Source: Campylobacter anatolicus
Lineage (GTDB): Bacteria; Campylobacterota; Campylobacteria; Campylobacterales; Campylobacteraceae
Direction: 5' to 3'
NCBI RefSeq assembly: GCF_018145655.1
Contig: NZ_JAGSSY010000005.1
Coordinates: forward strand, 1 to 64,000
Length of the DNA stretch: 64,000 bases
Shown here in pieces: positions 31,745 through 40,611 of the stretch. Position numbers and translations under genes: made by a program. The number at the start of each line of letters is the position of its first letter. Position 1 is the stretch's first letter. The notes beneath the pieces were generated by a model. The model was not told the origin of the DNA and ran no database searches. It saw nothing but the letters and a program-made list of their open reading frames with translations.

Positions 31745-32535
31745 ACTTAAATTTTATGCAAAATGCCCTTCTTGCTGGGCTATTAGTTAGTATCGTATGC
31801 GGACTTATCGGTTCGCTAGTGGTGATAAATCGCATGACATTTATCGCTGGCGGTATAGCACACGGAGCATATGGTGGCATCGGACTTGCCTTTTTTCTTT
31901 CCCTTGACCCACTTTTGGGAGCTGGGCTATTTTCACTATTTTTAGCTATTCTCATCGCGACAATCACACTAAATGACAAGACAAAGATCGATTCTGTTAT
32001 AGGTGCCATTTGGGCTTTTGGTATGGCGATCGGTATCATATTTATCGACCTTACGCCCGGATATAGAGCGGATCTTATGAGCTATCTTTTTGGTTCGATT
32101 TTAGCCGTTAGTGATGCAGATCTTGTTTTTATTGGTATTATAGATGTAATATTTTTGCTTATAATATCTCTATTTTATCGTCAGTTTGTAGCGATTAGCT
32201 TTGACAGTGAATTTGCAAAGCTTAGAAGTGTCAATACTACTCTTTTTTACTACATTTTAGTCTGTATGATGGCACTTTGTGTGGTTGCGACGATCCGCGT
32301 CGTAGGGCTTATACTTGTTATTGCTTTGCTGACGATACCGCCATATATAGCACAAATCTTTGCAAAAAGACTAGGCTCGATGATGGCTATATCAACGATA
32401 TTTTCAGTTATTTTTTGTATCGCTGGTCTGACACTTAGTTTTTGTTTCAATCTAACAAGCGGTGCGAGTATCATACTCATCGCATCGCTTTGTTTTTTTG
32501 GATTTTGTTTTAAATTTAAGAGTTTAAGAAGTTAA
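31729..32535 (+). CDS. znuB: Zinc ABC transporter, permease
   Basis: 268-residue membrane subunit with eight or nine hydrophobic helices, family ABC-3 (ZnuB/MntB type). The conserved GLIGSLVVINRMTFIAGGIAH near the N-terminus is characteristic (about 24-44). Starts inside the znuC tail and ends in a four-base tail-to-tail overlap with the pseudopilin gene on the other strand. Confidence 0.92.
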   Translation: MVEILNLNFMQNALLAGLLVSIVCGLIGSLVVINRMTFIAGGIAHGAYGGIGLAFFLSLDPLLGAGLFSLFLAILIATITLNDKTKIDSVIGAIWAFGMAIGIIFIDLTPGYRADLMSYLFGSILAVSDADLVFIGIIDVIFLLIISLFYRQFVAISFDSEFAKLRSVNTTLFYYILVCMMALCVVATIRVVGLILVIALLTIPPYIAQIFAKRLGSMMAISTIFSVIFCIAGLTLSFCFNLTSGASIILIASLCFFGFCFKFKSLRS

Positions 32536-33029
32536 AATTTAACCGATATGCCACCGATAGCGATCTCGCCTTCGCCACTTTCACCACTGCTACCACTAGC
32601 ATTTGTGTATTGGAATTTTGACTTTATTATACGATCTACGCTACTAGTGGAAAGGACTTTTACGCATATAGTATCACCGCTATTATCTCCGCCACTGACC
32701 TTTAAAAATGCTGGTTTATTTGTCGAAACATCAAAGTCTTTTAGCTCAATCTTTATGCATTTTTTACCGGCTGAAGCTATTACGCCTGACTTACCATCAC
32801 TTGAACTATCGACTAGCTGAACATTTGTCATCTGCTCAAGTTTGCCAAGCTGCCCCTGAGATGTATAATAAACTCCGACATCGCCAATGAGTGTTGTTAA
32901 ATTTGTAGCTGCTTTTGCCACTTCTGCATCATCTCTAGTTGCGGCTAACCGAGGTATAGCAACAGTTGCTAATATACCTAATATAACAATCACAAAAATA
33001 AGCTCTATCATCGTAAAGCCTTTTCTCAT
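32532..33029 (-). CDS. Type II/IV pseudopilin-like protein
   Basis: 165 residues starting with a classic class III prepilin leader: MRKG, then FTMIELIFVIVILGILATVA with Glu at +5 and a single helix, cleaved by a prepilin peptidase after Gly. The C-terminal part has a Gly/Ser-rich tail and two pairs of Cys. No other secretion or pilus genes are near, so it is an orphan here; the machinery must lie elsewhere. Convergent with znuB. Confidence 0.88.
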   Translation of the reverse strand: MRKGFTMIELIFVIVILGILATVAIPRLAATRDDAEVAKAATNLTTLIGDVGVYYTSQGQLGKLEQMTNVQLVDSSSDGKSGVIASAGKKCIKIELKDFDVSTNKPAFLKVSGGDNSGDTICVKVLSTSSVDRIIKSKFQYTNASGSSGESGEGEIAIGGISVKF

Positions 33030-33240
33030 ACAAACTCCTTGGGTTAATTTTTAGGCGATTATAATAAATATGAAATAAATTTAAGATTATTTTATGTTTG
33101 CTCGATCTTAATTTAATAATTTATTTTTATTAAAAGTTACAATCTTACTCATAAATATGCTTACTATATTAAAAGTATAATGTTAAATTTACACCTTAAC
33201 TATCTTGGTTTTGTTTAGTATTTGAGCTAAAACATCGAGA

Positions 33241-34119
33241 CTATATTTTATTGTGTAAATACGACCCTATCTCACTGACCAAAACTCCTGCCATTATCGC
33301 CACTGCACCAAAAATTTGAAGTCCGCTTAGATGCTCTCCACCTACAAAATACCCAAGTATACCAGCACTAACTGGCTCAAGCGTAAAGATCAAGGCTGCC
33401 TTTATCGGAGTAGTGTGATAAAGCATCAAATGTTGCATAATAAAACCAAAAAGTGTAGCAAAAACTACCGATACAACCATCGCTTTATAAAACGCAAAGT
33501 CTAAATTTGGTACAATACCGCCATCAAAAATATAGGCAAAAGATAGTGAAAGGACACTCATTACGGCAAACTGCGTTGTTATGAGCATAAAAATCTCACA
33601 CCTTTTTACAAAGCGATTTGTAAAAATAATATGCATAGCCCACGCAAAAGCACATATAACGCTAAGACTCTCACCAAGTCCCACGCCAAGCTGGGCATTT
33701 GAGAGAAGATAAAGTCCCACAACACCCAGCAAAATTCCTATAAATGCACTCGTATAAAGCCTTTGGGCAAAAAATATATACATCAAAAATGGCACGACAA
33801 CGACATTTAGTCCGGATATAAACGCCACGCTTGAACTAAATGTAAATTTAAAAGCAAACGTTTGAACGCTAAAACCGCAAAATAAAATAAGTCCTAAAAT
33901 AAAACCATACTTAATAGAGTTAAAATCTATATCTTTAAATTTTAAAACAAATACAAACATAAGCAAAAAAGAGATAAAAAATCGCCAAAAAAGTATCGTA
34001 AATACACCATTTGTGGCAGTTGCACCAGCCATAGGAAGAAATGTAGCACCCCAAACTAAAGCGACAAAGATCAGTGGTATATCAGCATGAAATTCTTTTA
34101 TCTTTCTTATTTTTAACAT
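33241..34119 (-). CDS. EamA/DMT-family transporter (copy 1)
   Basis: 292 residues with ten predicted helices forming two five-helix EamA repeats, the drug/metabolite transporter fold. Cargo unknown. Clear tandem paralogue of the next gene upstream: both share FLPM, TNGVFTILFWRF, FALKY/FKFTFSSSVAF and VGGE-based motifs along their whole length. Starts at ATG 34119. Confidence 0.88.
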   Translation of the reverse strand: MLKIRKIKEFHADIPLIFVALVWGATFLPMAGATATNGVFTILFWRFFISFLLMFVFVLKFKDIDFNSIKYGFILGLILFCGFSVQTFAFKFTFSSSVAFISGLNVVVVPFLMYIFFAQRLYTSAFIGILLGVVGLYLLSNAQLGVGLGESLSVICAFAWAMHIIFTNRFVKRCEIFMLITTQFAVMSVLSLSFAYIFDGGIVPNLDFAFYKAMVVSVVFATLFGFIMQHLMLYHTTPIKAALIFTLEPVSAGILGYFVGGEHLSGLQIFGAVAIMAGVLVSEIGSYLHNKI

Positions 34120-34171
34120 AAAAACTCCAATAAAAATAAGATTAAATTATAGCTTTTAAATATAATTTAAT

Positions 34172-35056
34172 CTAAATTTGACATCTCTTTATGATATACG
34201 AGCCAATCTCGCTTATCAAAATACCGATTATAATGATACCAGCTCCACCAAGCTGAAGTGAGCTAAATCGCTCTCCACCCACAAAATACCCAAGAACTCC
34301 AGCACTAATAGGCTCAAATGTAAGGATAAGAGCTGTTTTAACCGGCGTTGTGTAGCGTTGCATTAAATTTTGAACGAAGAAGCAAAAGACGCTCGCAAAG
34401 ATTGATGTAACAATGATCGCAAAGTAAAAATCGTAATTTAAATTTGGCACAATACCGCCCTCAAAAATATATGCAAACACGAGTGAGAACACCGCGGTAG
34501 TAGCAAATTCTGCACACATAAATATAAAAATTTCACAACGATTTACAAAACGTGCAGCATAGATGATCTCTAGTGCGTAAGCGATCGCACATATCAAGCT
34601 TAGCTTCTCACCAAGCCCAAAGCCAAGCTCACCAGATGTTAAAAAATAAAGTCCAATCGCACTTAAAATCGCACCAACAATAGCATAAATACTAACTCTA
34701 GCTTTAAACAAGATAAAGCTTATAAATGGGACAAAAACAACCACAAGTCCAGTGATAAAAGCAACCGATGAACTTAATGCATATTTAAGCGCAAATGTCT
34801 GAAAGGCAAACCCAGAAAATAAAAATACGCCCACGATACTGCCGTATTTAATGGAATTACGATCGATGCTATCTATAAATTTAAAACTTATTATAGTCAT
34901 TAGCATAAATGCTATCAAAAACCTCCAAAAAAGTATCGTAAATACACCATTTGTATGCAATGCTTTTGACATCGGCAAAAATGTAATACCCCATACAATC
35001 GCGACTATAAATATCGCAAAATCGGCACCAAATTCTCTAAATTTTTTAGCTACCAA
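34172..35056 (-). CDS. EamA/DMT-family transporter (copy 2)
   Basis: 294 residues, ten helices, same family as its downstream neighbour 52 bases away and obviously a product of tandem duplication. The start is TTG at 35056 (MVAKKFREFG). Substrate unknown. Both copies keep the second-repeat motif EPISAGVLGYFVGGE or its equivalent, so both look functional. Confidence 0.87.
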   Translation of the reverse strand: MVAKKFREFGADFAIFIVAIVWGITFLPMSKALHTNGVFTILFWRFLIAFMLMTIISFKFIDSIDRNSIKYGSIVGVFLFSGFAFQTFALKYALSSSVAFITGLVVVFVPFISFILFKARVSIYAIVGAILSAIGLYFLTSGELGFGLGEKLSLICAIAYALEIIYAARFVNRCEIFIFMCAEFATTAVFSLVFAYIFEGGIVPNLNYDFYFAIIVTSIFASVFCFFVQNLMQRYTTPVKTALILTFEPISAGVLGYFVGGERFSSLQLGGAGIIIIGILISEIGSYIIKRCQI

Positions 35057-35065
35057 AGTCTAATC

Positions 35066-35818
35066 CTACTTTAAAACTTTATTTAATATACCATTTCCTT
35101 TGCCGACTATGCCACTTTTTAATCCACTCTCCTTTTCACTCATAACGTTAAAAAGCCCATCTAAAGTTTTACGTGTGATGTAGTCGTTTAAATCCTCGCC
35201 ACTGTCTGGGACATACTCGCTCATACCTAAATTTGAAGCTAGGTTTTTAACCGATTTTATCGTATCACTACTTGTTACTGAACTATTTGCGATAAATGAA
35301 TTTAGTCCGTTGTATGCAGTGGCAAATTTATTATCACTCATCATATTTTTAATAATCGGTTTAAAAACTTTTTGTAGTTTATCGCCTGATCTATCTTGTA
35401 AAAATTTAGTAAAGCTATCTTTACCACCGCTCATTACAGACTTGATCTCATCGTTATTCATATTTTTAATCGTATCGCTAAATATGCTCGCAGCCTCTGG
35501 TACAGCGGTGCTAGCGGCGTTATTTATTGATATTATAAGCTCATTTGCCCACTTCTCTCCACCTACCTTTTTAGCTAAATTTGCAGCCCCTTGCAGTCCA
35601 TTTGGAAGTGGGATCTTAGCTACTGCACTATTTAAATATCCACTATTTGATAGCTCTTTAACGGCTAAATTTAAAGCGTTTGAAACTATGGCTTTATAAT
35701 CCTTACTAACACTTAAGCTACTAGCTACCTTTAAGCCTGAGCTTATCGCATCACTCAAATTTGCATTTGTATCAATCGCCAAGCAACAAAGTAGTAAAAA
35801 TGTTACAAATTTTCTCAT
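35066..35818 (-). CDS. DUF4197 protein
   Basis: 250 residues with an N-terminal signal (about 1-19), then a helical protein with repeated GL, SNSG and NDYITRKTLDGLF-type motifs that match my memory of the DUF4197 family, secreted proteins of unknown function. It is ten bases upstream of the EamA pair in the same direction, so probably co-transcribed. No catalytic residues are recognisable. Confidence 0.8.
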   Translation of the reverse strand: MRKFVTFLLLCCLAIDTNANLSDAISSGLKVASSLSVSKDYKAIVSNALNLAVKELSNSGYLNSAVAKIPLPNGLQGAANLAKKVGGEKWANELIISINNAASTAVPEAASIFSDTIKNMNNDEIKSVMSGGKDSFTKFLQDRSGDKLQKVFKPIIKNMMSDNKFATAYNGLNSFIANSSVTSSDTIKSVKNLASNLGMSEYVPDSGEDLNDYITRKTLDGLFNVMSEKESGLKSGIVGKGNGILNKVLK

Positions 35819-35862
35819 TTTTATCCTTTTTTAGTTTTATTATATATAAATATCTTTTAAGC

Positions 35863-35868
35863 TACAAT
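35863..35868 (+). promoter_or_regulatory. Possible -10 box of mntP
   Basis: TACAAT about 28 bases before the mntP ATG. The whole leader is under 80 bases, too short for a yybP-ykoY manganese riboswitch, and none is seen. Confidence 0.35.
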
Positions 35869-35896
35869 TATCATTTTAAAAATTTAAAGGATATTT

Positions 35897-36445
35897 ATGC
35901 AGATTTTACTCATCGCCTTTGCCTTAGCTATGGATAGCGTTGCTCTTGCGATGGCAAATGGTGCAAAGTGTCAAAATATCAATATAAAACAAATTTTAAA
36001 ACTTGCATTTACATTTGGTGCATTTCAAGCTATTATGCCATTTTTAGGTTATATTTTAGGGCTTAGCTTTATAAGTTTTATAGCCTCTATCGATCACTTC
36101 ATTGCATTTTTTATACTAATTTTTCTAGGAATTAAAATGATACACGAGGCCTATGAGAGCAAAGATGATAATTGTGTATTAAATCTTTCAAACAAAGAGC
36201 TCATCCTTGGTGCGATCGCTACAAGTATCGATGCACTCGCTGTTGGTATAACTTTTGGCTTTGCTGATATTAAAATAGTTAACGCTTGTGTAATCATAGG
36301 CGTGACCTGTTTTATACTCTGTTTTATCGCCTGTTATATCGGTAAAATCGTAGGCGAAATTTTAGAGCACAAAGCTCTTGTTTTAGGCGGTTTAATACTT
36401 GTTTTTATTGGATTTAAAATTTTAATAGAACACTTAAATGCATAA
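35897..36445 (+). CDS. mntP: Manganese efflux pump MntP
   Basis: 182 residues in six membrane helices, exporting Mn2+. Both inverted half-repeats carry the conserved acidic motif: MDSVALAMANG (about 12-22) and SIDALAVGITFG (about 110-121). A ribosome site AAAGGA precedes the ATG. Divergent from the DUF4197 gene. Confidence 0.93.
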   Translation: MQILLIAFALAMDSVALAMANGAKCQNINIKQILKLAFTFGAFQAIMPFLGYILGLSFISFIASIDHFIAFFILIFLGIKMIHEAYESKDDNCVLNLSNKELILGAIATSIDALAVGITFGFADIKIVNACVIIGVTCFILCFIACYIGKIVGEILEHKALVLGGLILVFIGFKILIEHLNA

Positions 36446-36603
36446 TATTTTAATTATATATTTATATAATTAAAATATTCTTGTAAAAAAATATTACATT
36501 TTTTTATTTAAAATATTATCATAAAATTTGTGCTAAATTTAGCTTACTTAAAATTTACAATAAGCTATTATACAAGATAAATTTAACTTTTTGGAGTATA
36601 AGA

Positions 36604-37743
36604 TTGCTATTAAAACAAGTATTTGTATGGAATAAAGACTTCGAAACAACATACGAAAGTATCGATACTGAACATAAATATCTAGTTGATTTACTAAATT
36701 CTCTAGGTGATAAAATATCTGATAAATCAACAAAAATACAAGATTTAAAGCATATATTTGATGAGCTTATTGACTATACAGGTTATCATTTTAACAACGA
36801 AGAACAACTATCAAAGATGATTGGTGTAGATACGCGACACCGCAATGAACACGTTGCAGCACATAAGAGATTTGTTAAGCGTGTTTTAGAACTTAGAAAT
36901 AACGTAGAAAGTAGTGTTGATTTTAGAGTGGAAGGTAAAGAAACTCTTGACTTTTTAGTTAGTTGGCTTACATTTCATATACTTGGTATGGATAAGCTTT
37001 TAACTCTACAAATGCGGATGATAGAGCAAGGCAAAAGTCCAGCTGATGCATATGAAATCGTCATCAACTCAGGCGATAATAGACAAATAAATGCTCTTGT
37101 AAATTCGTTTAATAGCGTGTTTGGCTCCCTTGTGAAATACAATGAAGAGCTTTTGGCTATGAAAAGAGCTCTTGAGTCGGAAGTGTCAAAACGTACAATA
37201 GAACTAGAGATAGCAAATAAAAAATTGCAATTTATCGCGATGTCTGACCATCTGACTGGACTTTCAAATCGACGAATGGCAATTAGTACAATACAAGAGT
37301 GCATAACCACGCTACAAACAAAGGGTAAAATTTTTTCTGTTATTATGTTAGATCTTGACCGTTTTAAGTCCATAAATGACAAATATGGACACGACGCTGG
37401 GGATAGGGTACTTTGTGAGTTTTCAAAGGTGTTAAAATTTGAAAGTCGCACTGATGATGTAGTGTGCCGTCTCGGTGGCGATGAGTTTTTGATCATATGT
37501 CCTGATACTAATACTAATGGTGTTATAAATTTAGCACTAAAACTACTAAAAGCAATAAATAAAATTTGTATCAAATTTGATGACGGTGGTGAATGGTCCG
37601 GCTCTTCAAGCATTGGTATAGCTACAGCAAATAGCGAGACAAAAACAACAGAACATATCATCAAATCCGCAGATATAGCAGTCTATAAAGCAAAAGAATT
37701 AGGCAGAAACTGCGTCTGCAACGCCTATGGTAAAATAAGCTAA
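36604..37743 (+). CDS. Bacteriohaemerythrin-GGDEF diguanylate cyclase
   Basis: 379 residues. The N-terminal haemerythrin domain (about 5-135) has the full di-iron set: H24, H62, E66, H83, H87, H125 and D130. A short coiled linker (about 165-205) leads to a GGDEF domain with intact RLGGDEF and an inhibitory RTDD site exactly five residues before it. It would bind oxygen at the di-iron centre and adjust cyclic di-GMP synthesis. The start is TTG with GGAG eight bases upstream; no ATG is available before the domain. Cytosolic, monocistronic. Confidence 0.93.
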   Translation: MLLKQVFVWNKDFETTYESIDTEHKYLVDLLNSLGDKISDKSTKIQDLKHIFDELIDYTGYHFNNEEQLSKMIGVDTRHRNEHVAAHKRFVKRVLELRNNVESSVDFRVEGKETLDFLVSWLTFHILGMDKLLTLQMRMIEQGKSPADAYEIVINSGDNRQINALVNSFNSVFGSLVKYNEELLAMKRALESEVSKRTIELEIANKKLQFIAMSDHLTGLSNRRMAISTIQECITTLQTKGKIFSVIMLDLDRFKSINDKYGHDAGDRVLCEFSKVLKFESRTDDVVCRLGGDEFLIICPDTNTNGVINLALKLLKAINKICIKFDDGGEWSGSSSIGIATANSETKTTEHIIKSADIAVYKAKELGRNCVCNAYGKIS

Positions 37744-38400
37744 ATTTATAAACTCCTTGGCTATATCTTTAAATTTTTGCCAAATTTGGATTAAATTTAA
37801 ACTAACAAAACTGATAAATTTAAAGAGTATTATGCAAAACTACAAAATGATACTACGCAATGAATGCTCGTAAAAGTATTTTAATTTCAAAGCTATAACG
37901 TTAAAAATGTTCTAGAGCTAGTAGAGCAAAACTCGTGCTAGTTAATTTATGAGATATTATGTCTTTATAGGCTTAAGCAAGATAGCGACAAGAGTGATAA
38001 AAAATAGCTTTAAAGCTTGGCTATTTCACAATATAATCACAATAGTGACAACTACCCTAAATATCTTCTAAGAAATACTAAAGCACAAATAGATAAGCAA
38101 AATGGACATTTTGAGTTGAGTAAAGGCAGGAAATTGACATACTAAAGATTAAAAACTATGACGAATACAGTGGTTTTAAGGGCTGATAGCGGAGTGTCTG
38201 TTGTAGTTTGTACTGTAGCAAATATAAAACCTGAGTTAGTATAGAAAATGCGTGATTGGTTATTAAATTTATATCAATGTGAGTTGGATTAGCCCATTTA
38301 TGCCTATTTTGTGAAATATATTTATTAAAATTTAAATTAAATCAAATTTTTAAGCTTATATATGCTAATATAATTAAATATTATAATCAAAAGAGGCTTT
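37744..38400. other. 650-base gap with relics before mccR
   Basis: No intact gene. Short protein-like stretches remain, for example YNHNSDNYPKYLLRNTKAQI near 38,020-38,145, MQNYKMILRNECS at 37831 and ANIKPELV near 38,220, separated by stops and frame changes. These look like one or more decayed genes. The last 35 bases carry the likely mccR promoter. Confidence 0.45.
38369..38374 (+). promoter_or_regulatory. Possible -10 box of mccRS
   Basis: TATAAT about 26 bases before the ATG of the response regulator. A second TATAAT at 38382 lies too close to the ATG to be the main one. Confidence 0.35.
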
Positions 38401-39096
38401 ATGAGCGAGATTAATTATAGTGTATTGGATATTTTGTCAAACAAGAAAGCTCTTTGCCTTGAAGATGAGCCTAAAATTTTAAAAAATTTAACTGAGTCTT
38501 TAGAGCTTTTCTTTAGTGATGTTGTTGGAGTGAGAGATGGTAAAGAAGCTCTTGATGAAGCCTTAAGCGGACTTTATGATGTATTAATTTTAGATATCAG
38601 CGTCCCACATATAGATGGCATAGAGATCGCAAGGTGTGTGCGTGAAAAAAATCACAAAATCCCGATAATAATCATAACAAGCCACACCGAACAAGAGTAT
38701 CTTTGGCGTGTAGTAGAGCTTAAAATAACAAGATATATACCAAAGCCATTCGATAAAGAAACTATCATAACCGCTTTAAAAGATGTCGCACTAGATTTGA
38801 CAGATCATCAGCCAATCATAAAGCTAAAAGATGGCGTTAGATATGATCCAGCCAAAAAAATCATCTACACAAATAATGAAATTTTTCACATTTCAAAGAG
38901 TGAAAGTCGACTGTTAGAGTATTTTTTAAGACACAAAAATAAAAATATTACTTATGAAGAGCTGTTTGATTATCTGTGGGAGTTTGACCAGCCAAGCAAA
39001 GAGGCGATAAAAACTATTGTCAAAGAGCTACGCAAAAAGATAGGCAAAGATGTGATTAAAAATTTATATGGCGTGGGGTATCTGTGTGAAATATAG
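38401..39096 (+). CDS. mccR: Response regulator of the sulfite-respiration locus
   Basis: 231-residue OmpR-type regulator. The receiver domain has acidic residues LEDEP (about 20-24), the phosphorylation Asp in VLILDISVPHIDG (about 65) and the conserved Lys in IPKPF. A winged-helix DNA-binding domain (about 135-230) contains ESRLLEYFLRH and EAIKTIVKELRKKIG. It overlaps the kinase gene. Position directly upstream of mccA in the same direction fits the MccR regulator known from the Wolinella mcc locus (my recall). The likely target is the mccA promoter. Confidence 0.85.
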   Translation: MSEINYSVLDILSNKKALCLEDEPKILKNLTESLELFFSDVVGVRDGKEALDEALSGLYDVLILDISVPHIDGIEIARCVREKNHKIPIIIITSHTEQEYLWRVVELKITRYIPKPFDKETIITALKDVALDLTDHQPIIKLKDGVRYDPAKKIIYTNNEIFHISKSESRLLEYFLRHKNKNITYEELFDYLWEFDQPSKEAIKTIVKELRKKIGKDVIKNLYGVGYLCEI

Positions 39097-40507
39097 ATTT
39101 GCGATAATTATATTTATGTTTATAATGCTTTACTCTATAATAATAGGCTTATTTTTCAACTTCTATAAAGAATTATCCATAAAAGACGCTAAGATAGAGG
39201 CTTTTCACGTACTTGAAACTATGAATGCAGTCAGAGACTATGTTGCAAATATCCAGCGTCCGCTTATAGATGAGCTAAAACAAAATGGCACAATGTCACC
39301 TGAATTTTTCGATGCTAGATTGCTCTCATCATCTTATATATCAAATGAAATTTATAAGATCCAAGCATCCAAAAAAAACATACACTACACTTACAGACTA
39401 GTCGCTACTGATCCATTAAATCCAGCACATGAGGGCACGGAGTTTGAAAATGAAATTTTAGAAGGATTTAAACAAAAAAAATATGAATTTTACTCAAAAA
39501 TTATCAGCGAAAATAACCAGCGTTATATATTTGTCGGACTACCTATTAAAAATTCTCAAGCCTCCTGTGTAACGTGCCATAACATAAACTCAGCACCAAA
39601 AAGCATGAAAGAAAGTTATAAAAACATAGATAGTTTTGAGGGTAAAGTTGGCGATACGATAGCGATGATGTCTCTTAAAGTCCCAGTAAAAAGTGTGCTA
39701 AACAATCATAAAGATGAATTTATGTTTAGTGGAGTTTTGATATTTATTGTATTTTTGATGTTGATGTTTTTTGTATTTAAAATACATGAAAAAGTCGCTA
39801 AGATCAAGGCACAAAATGAACTTTTGATGATAAATCAAAGTCGCCTTGCCTCAATGGGCGAGATGATACGAAATATCTCGCACCAGTGGAAGCAACCACT
39901 TGCACAAATAAGCTCAACACTTGTAAATTTAGAGCTTTATAACGAACGTGGAAAGCTAACAAAACAGATGCTTGAAGAGAAGATTAAAGAGACTGACGAG
40001 CAAGTTAAATTTATGTCTGATACGATCGATGACTTTAAAAATTTCTTTAACCCAAATATGCCAAAGAGCGAATTTACAAGCGAACAAGCCATAACACAGA
40101 CATGCAAGTTACTAAATGCGGCACTTAAAAAATATATAATACATATAAATATAGATATAAAAGAAAATTTTATCTGTTTTGGAAATATTAACGAAATTAT
40201 ACAAATTTTAATCAATATTATAAACAACGCAAAAGAGGCTTTTAGTACATCACATGTAAAAGATAGATATATCAATATCTCTTCATTTGTCGATAAAAAC
40301 AAAAAAACAATCACTATCGAAAATAATGCTGGAAATATCGACAAAAACGTAATAAACAAGATCTTTAATCCAAATTTTAGTACTAAAAAAACTGGAAGTG
40401 GGCTAGGACTTTATATGAGTAAAATGATAATAAAAAAATACAACGGAGAGATCGAAGTTGATAATATAAATGATGGCGTAAAATTCACAATTAATATTTT
40501 TTGTTGA
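39086..40507 (+). CDS. mccS: Haem-binding sensor histidine kinase
   Basis: Two membrane helices (about 4-25 and 215-235) flank a periplasmic domain of the Tll0287-like/DUF3365 type that ends in CVTCH (about residues 161-165), a covalent c-haem site. The cytoplasmic kinase follows: H-box MGEMIRNISHQWKQPLAQIS, N-box INNAKEAF and G-box TGSGLGLYMSK. I favour the GTG at 39086 (MKYRFAIIIF after the start), giving an 11-base overlap with mccR. An ATG 18 bases earlier is the alternative. The haem suggests direct sensing of redox state or of sulfite or a gas ligand. Confidence 0.87.
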   Translation: MKYRFAIIIFMFIMLYSIIIGLFFNFYKELSIKDAKIEAFHVLETMNAVRDYVANIQRPLIDELKQNGTMSPEFFDARLLSSSYISNEIYKIQASKKNIHYTYRLVATDPLNPAHEGTEFENEILEGFKQKKYEFYSKIISENNQRYIFVGLPIKNSQASCVTCHNINSAPKSMKESYKNIDSFEGKVGDTIAMMSLKVPVKSVLNNHKDEFMFSGVLIFIVFLMLMFFVFKIHEKVAKIKAQNELLMINQSRLASMGEMIRNISHQWKQPLAQISSTLVNLELYNERGKLTKQMLEEKIKETDEQVKFMSDTIDDFKNFFNPNMPKSEFTSEQAITQTCKLLNAALKKYIIHINIDIKENFICFGNINEIIQILINIINNAKEAFSTSHVKDRYINISSFVDKNKKTITIENNAGNIDKNVINKIFNPNFSTKKTGSGLGLYMSKMIIKKYNGEIEVDNINDGVKFTINIFC

Positions 40508-40520
40508 TAATTCATTAAAA

Positions 40521-40554
40521 TTCCCCCTTTTCCACCCCCATTTTTTAGTAATAT
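40521..40554 (+). promoter_or_regulatory. mccA promoter with C-rich direct repeat
   Basis: TTCCCCC and CCACCCCC form two C5 runs 12 bases apart (40523-40527 and 40535-40539), very unusual in this AT-rich context. They lie just upstream of a -10-like TAATAT (40549-40554), with a predicted start near 40561 and a leader of about 50 bases to mccA. This is the place and shape of a direct-repeat activator site, most simply for MccR. Confidence 0.5.
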
Positions 40555-40611
40555 TCTCAATACGAAGTCTTTTTGATTTTAGATTAAAACTTTTTGCAGG
40601 AAGGAGAACAC

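Noticed and set aside
35310-35699. 129-residue plus-strand ORF with hydrophobic segments
   Set aside because: Antisense shadow of the DUF4197 gene.
35819-35896. Possible manganese riboswitch before mntP
   Set aside because: The leader is under 80 bases and shows none of the yybP-ykoY pairing elements.
36975-37664. 229-residue minus-strand ORF
   Set aside because: Lies entirely inside the haemerythrin-GGDEF gene on the other strand; no family features and no ribosome site.
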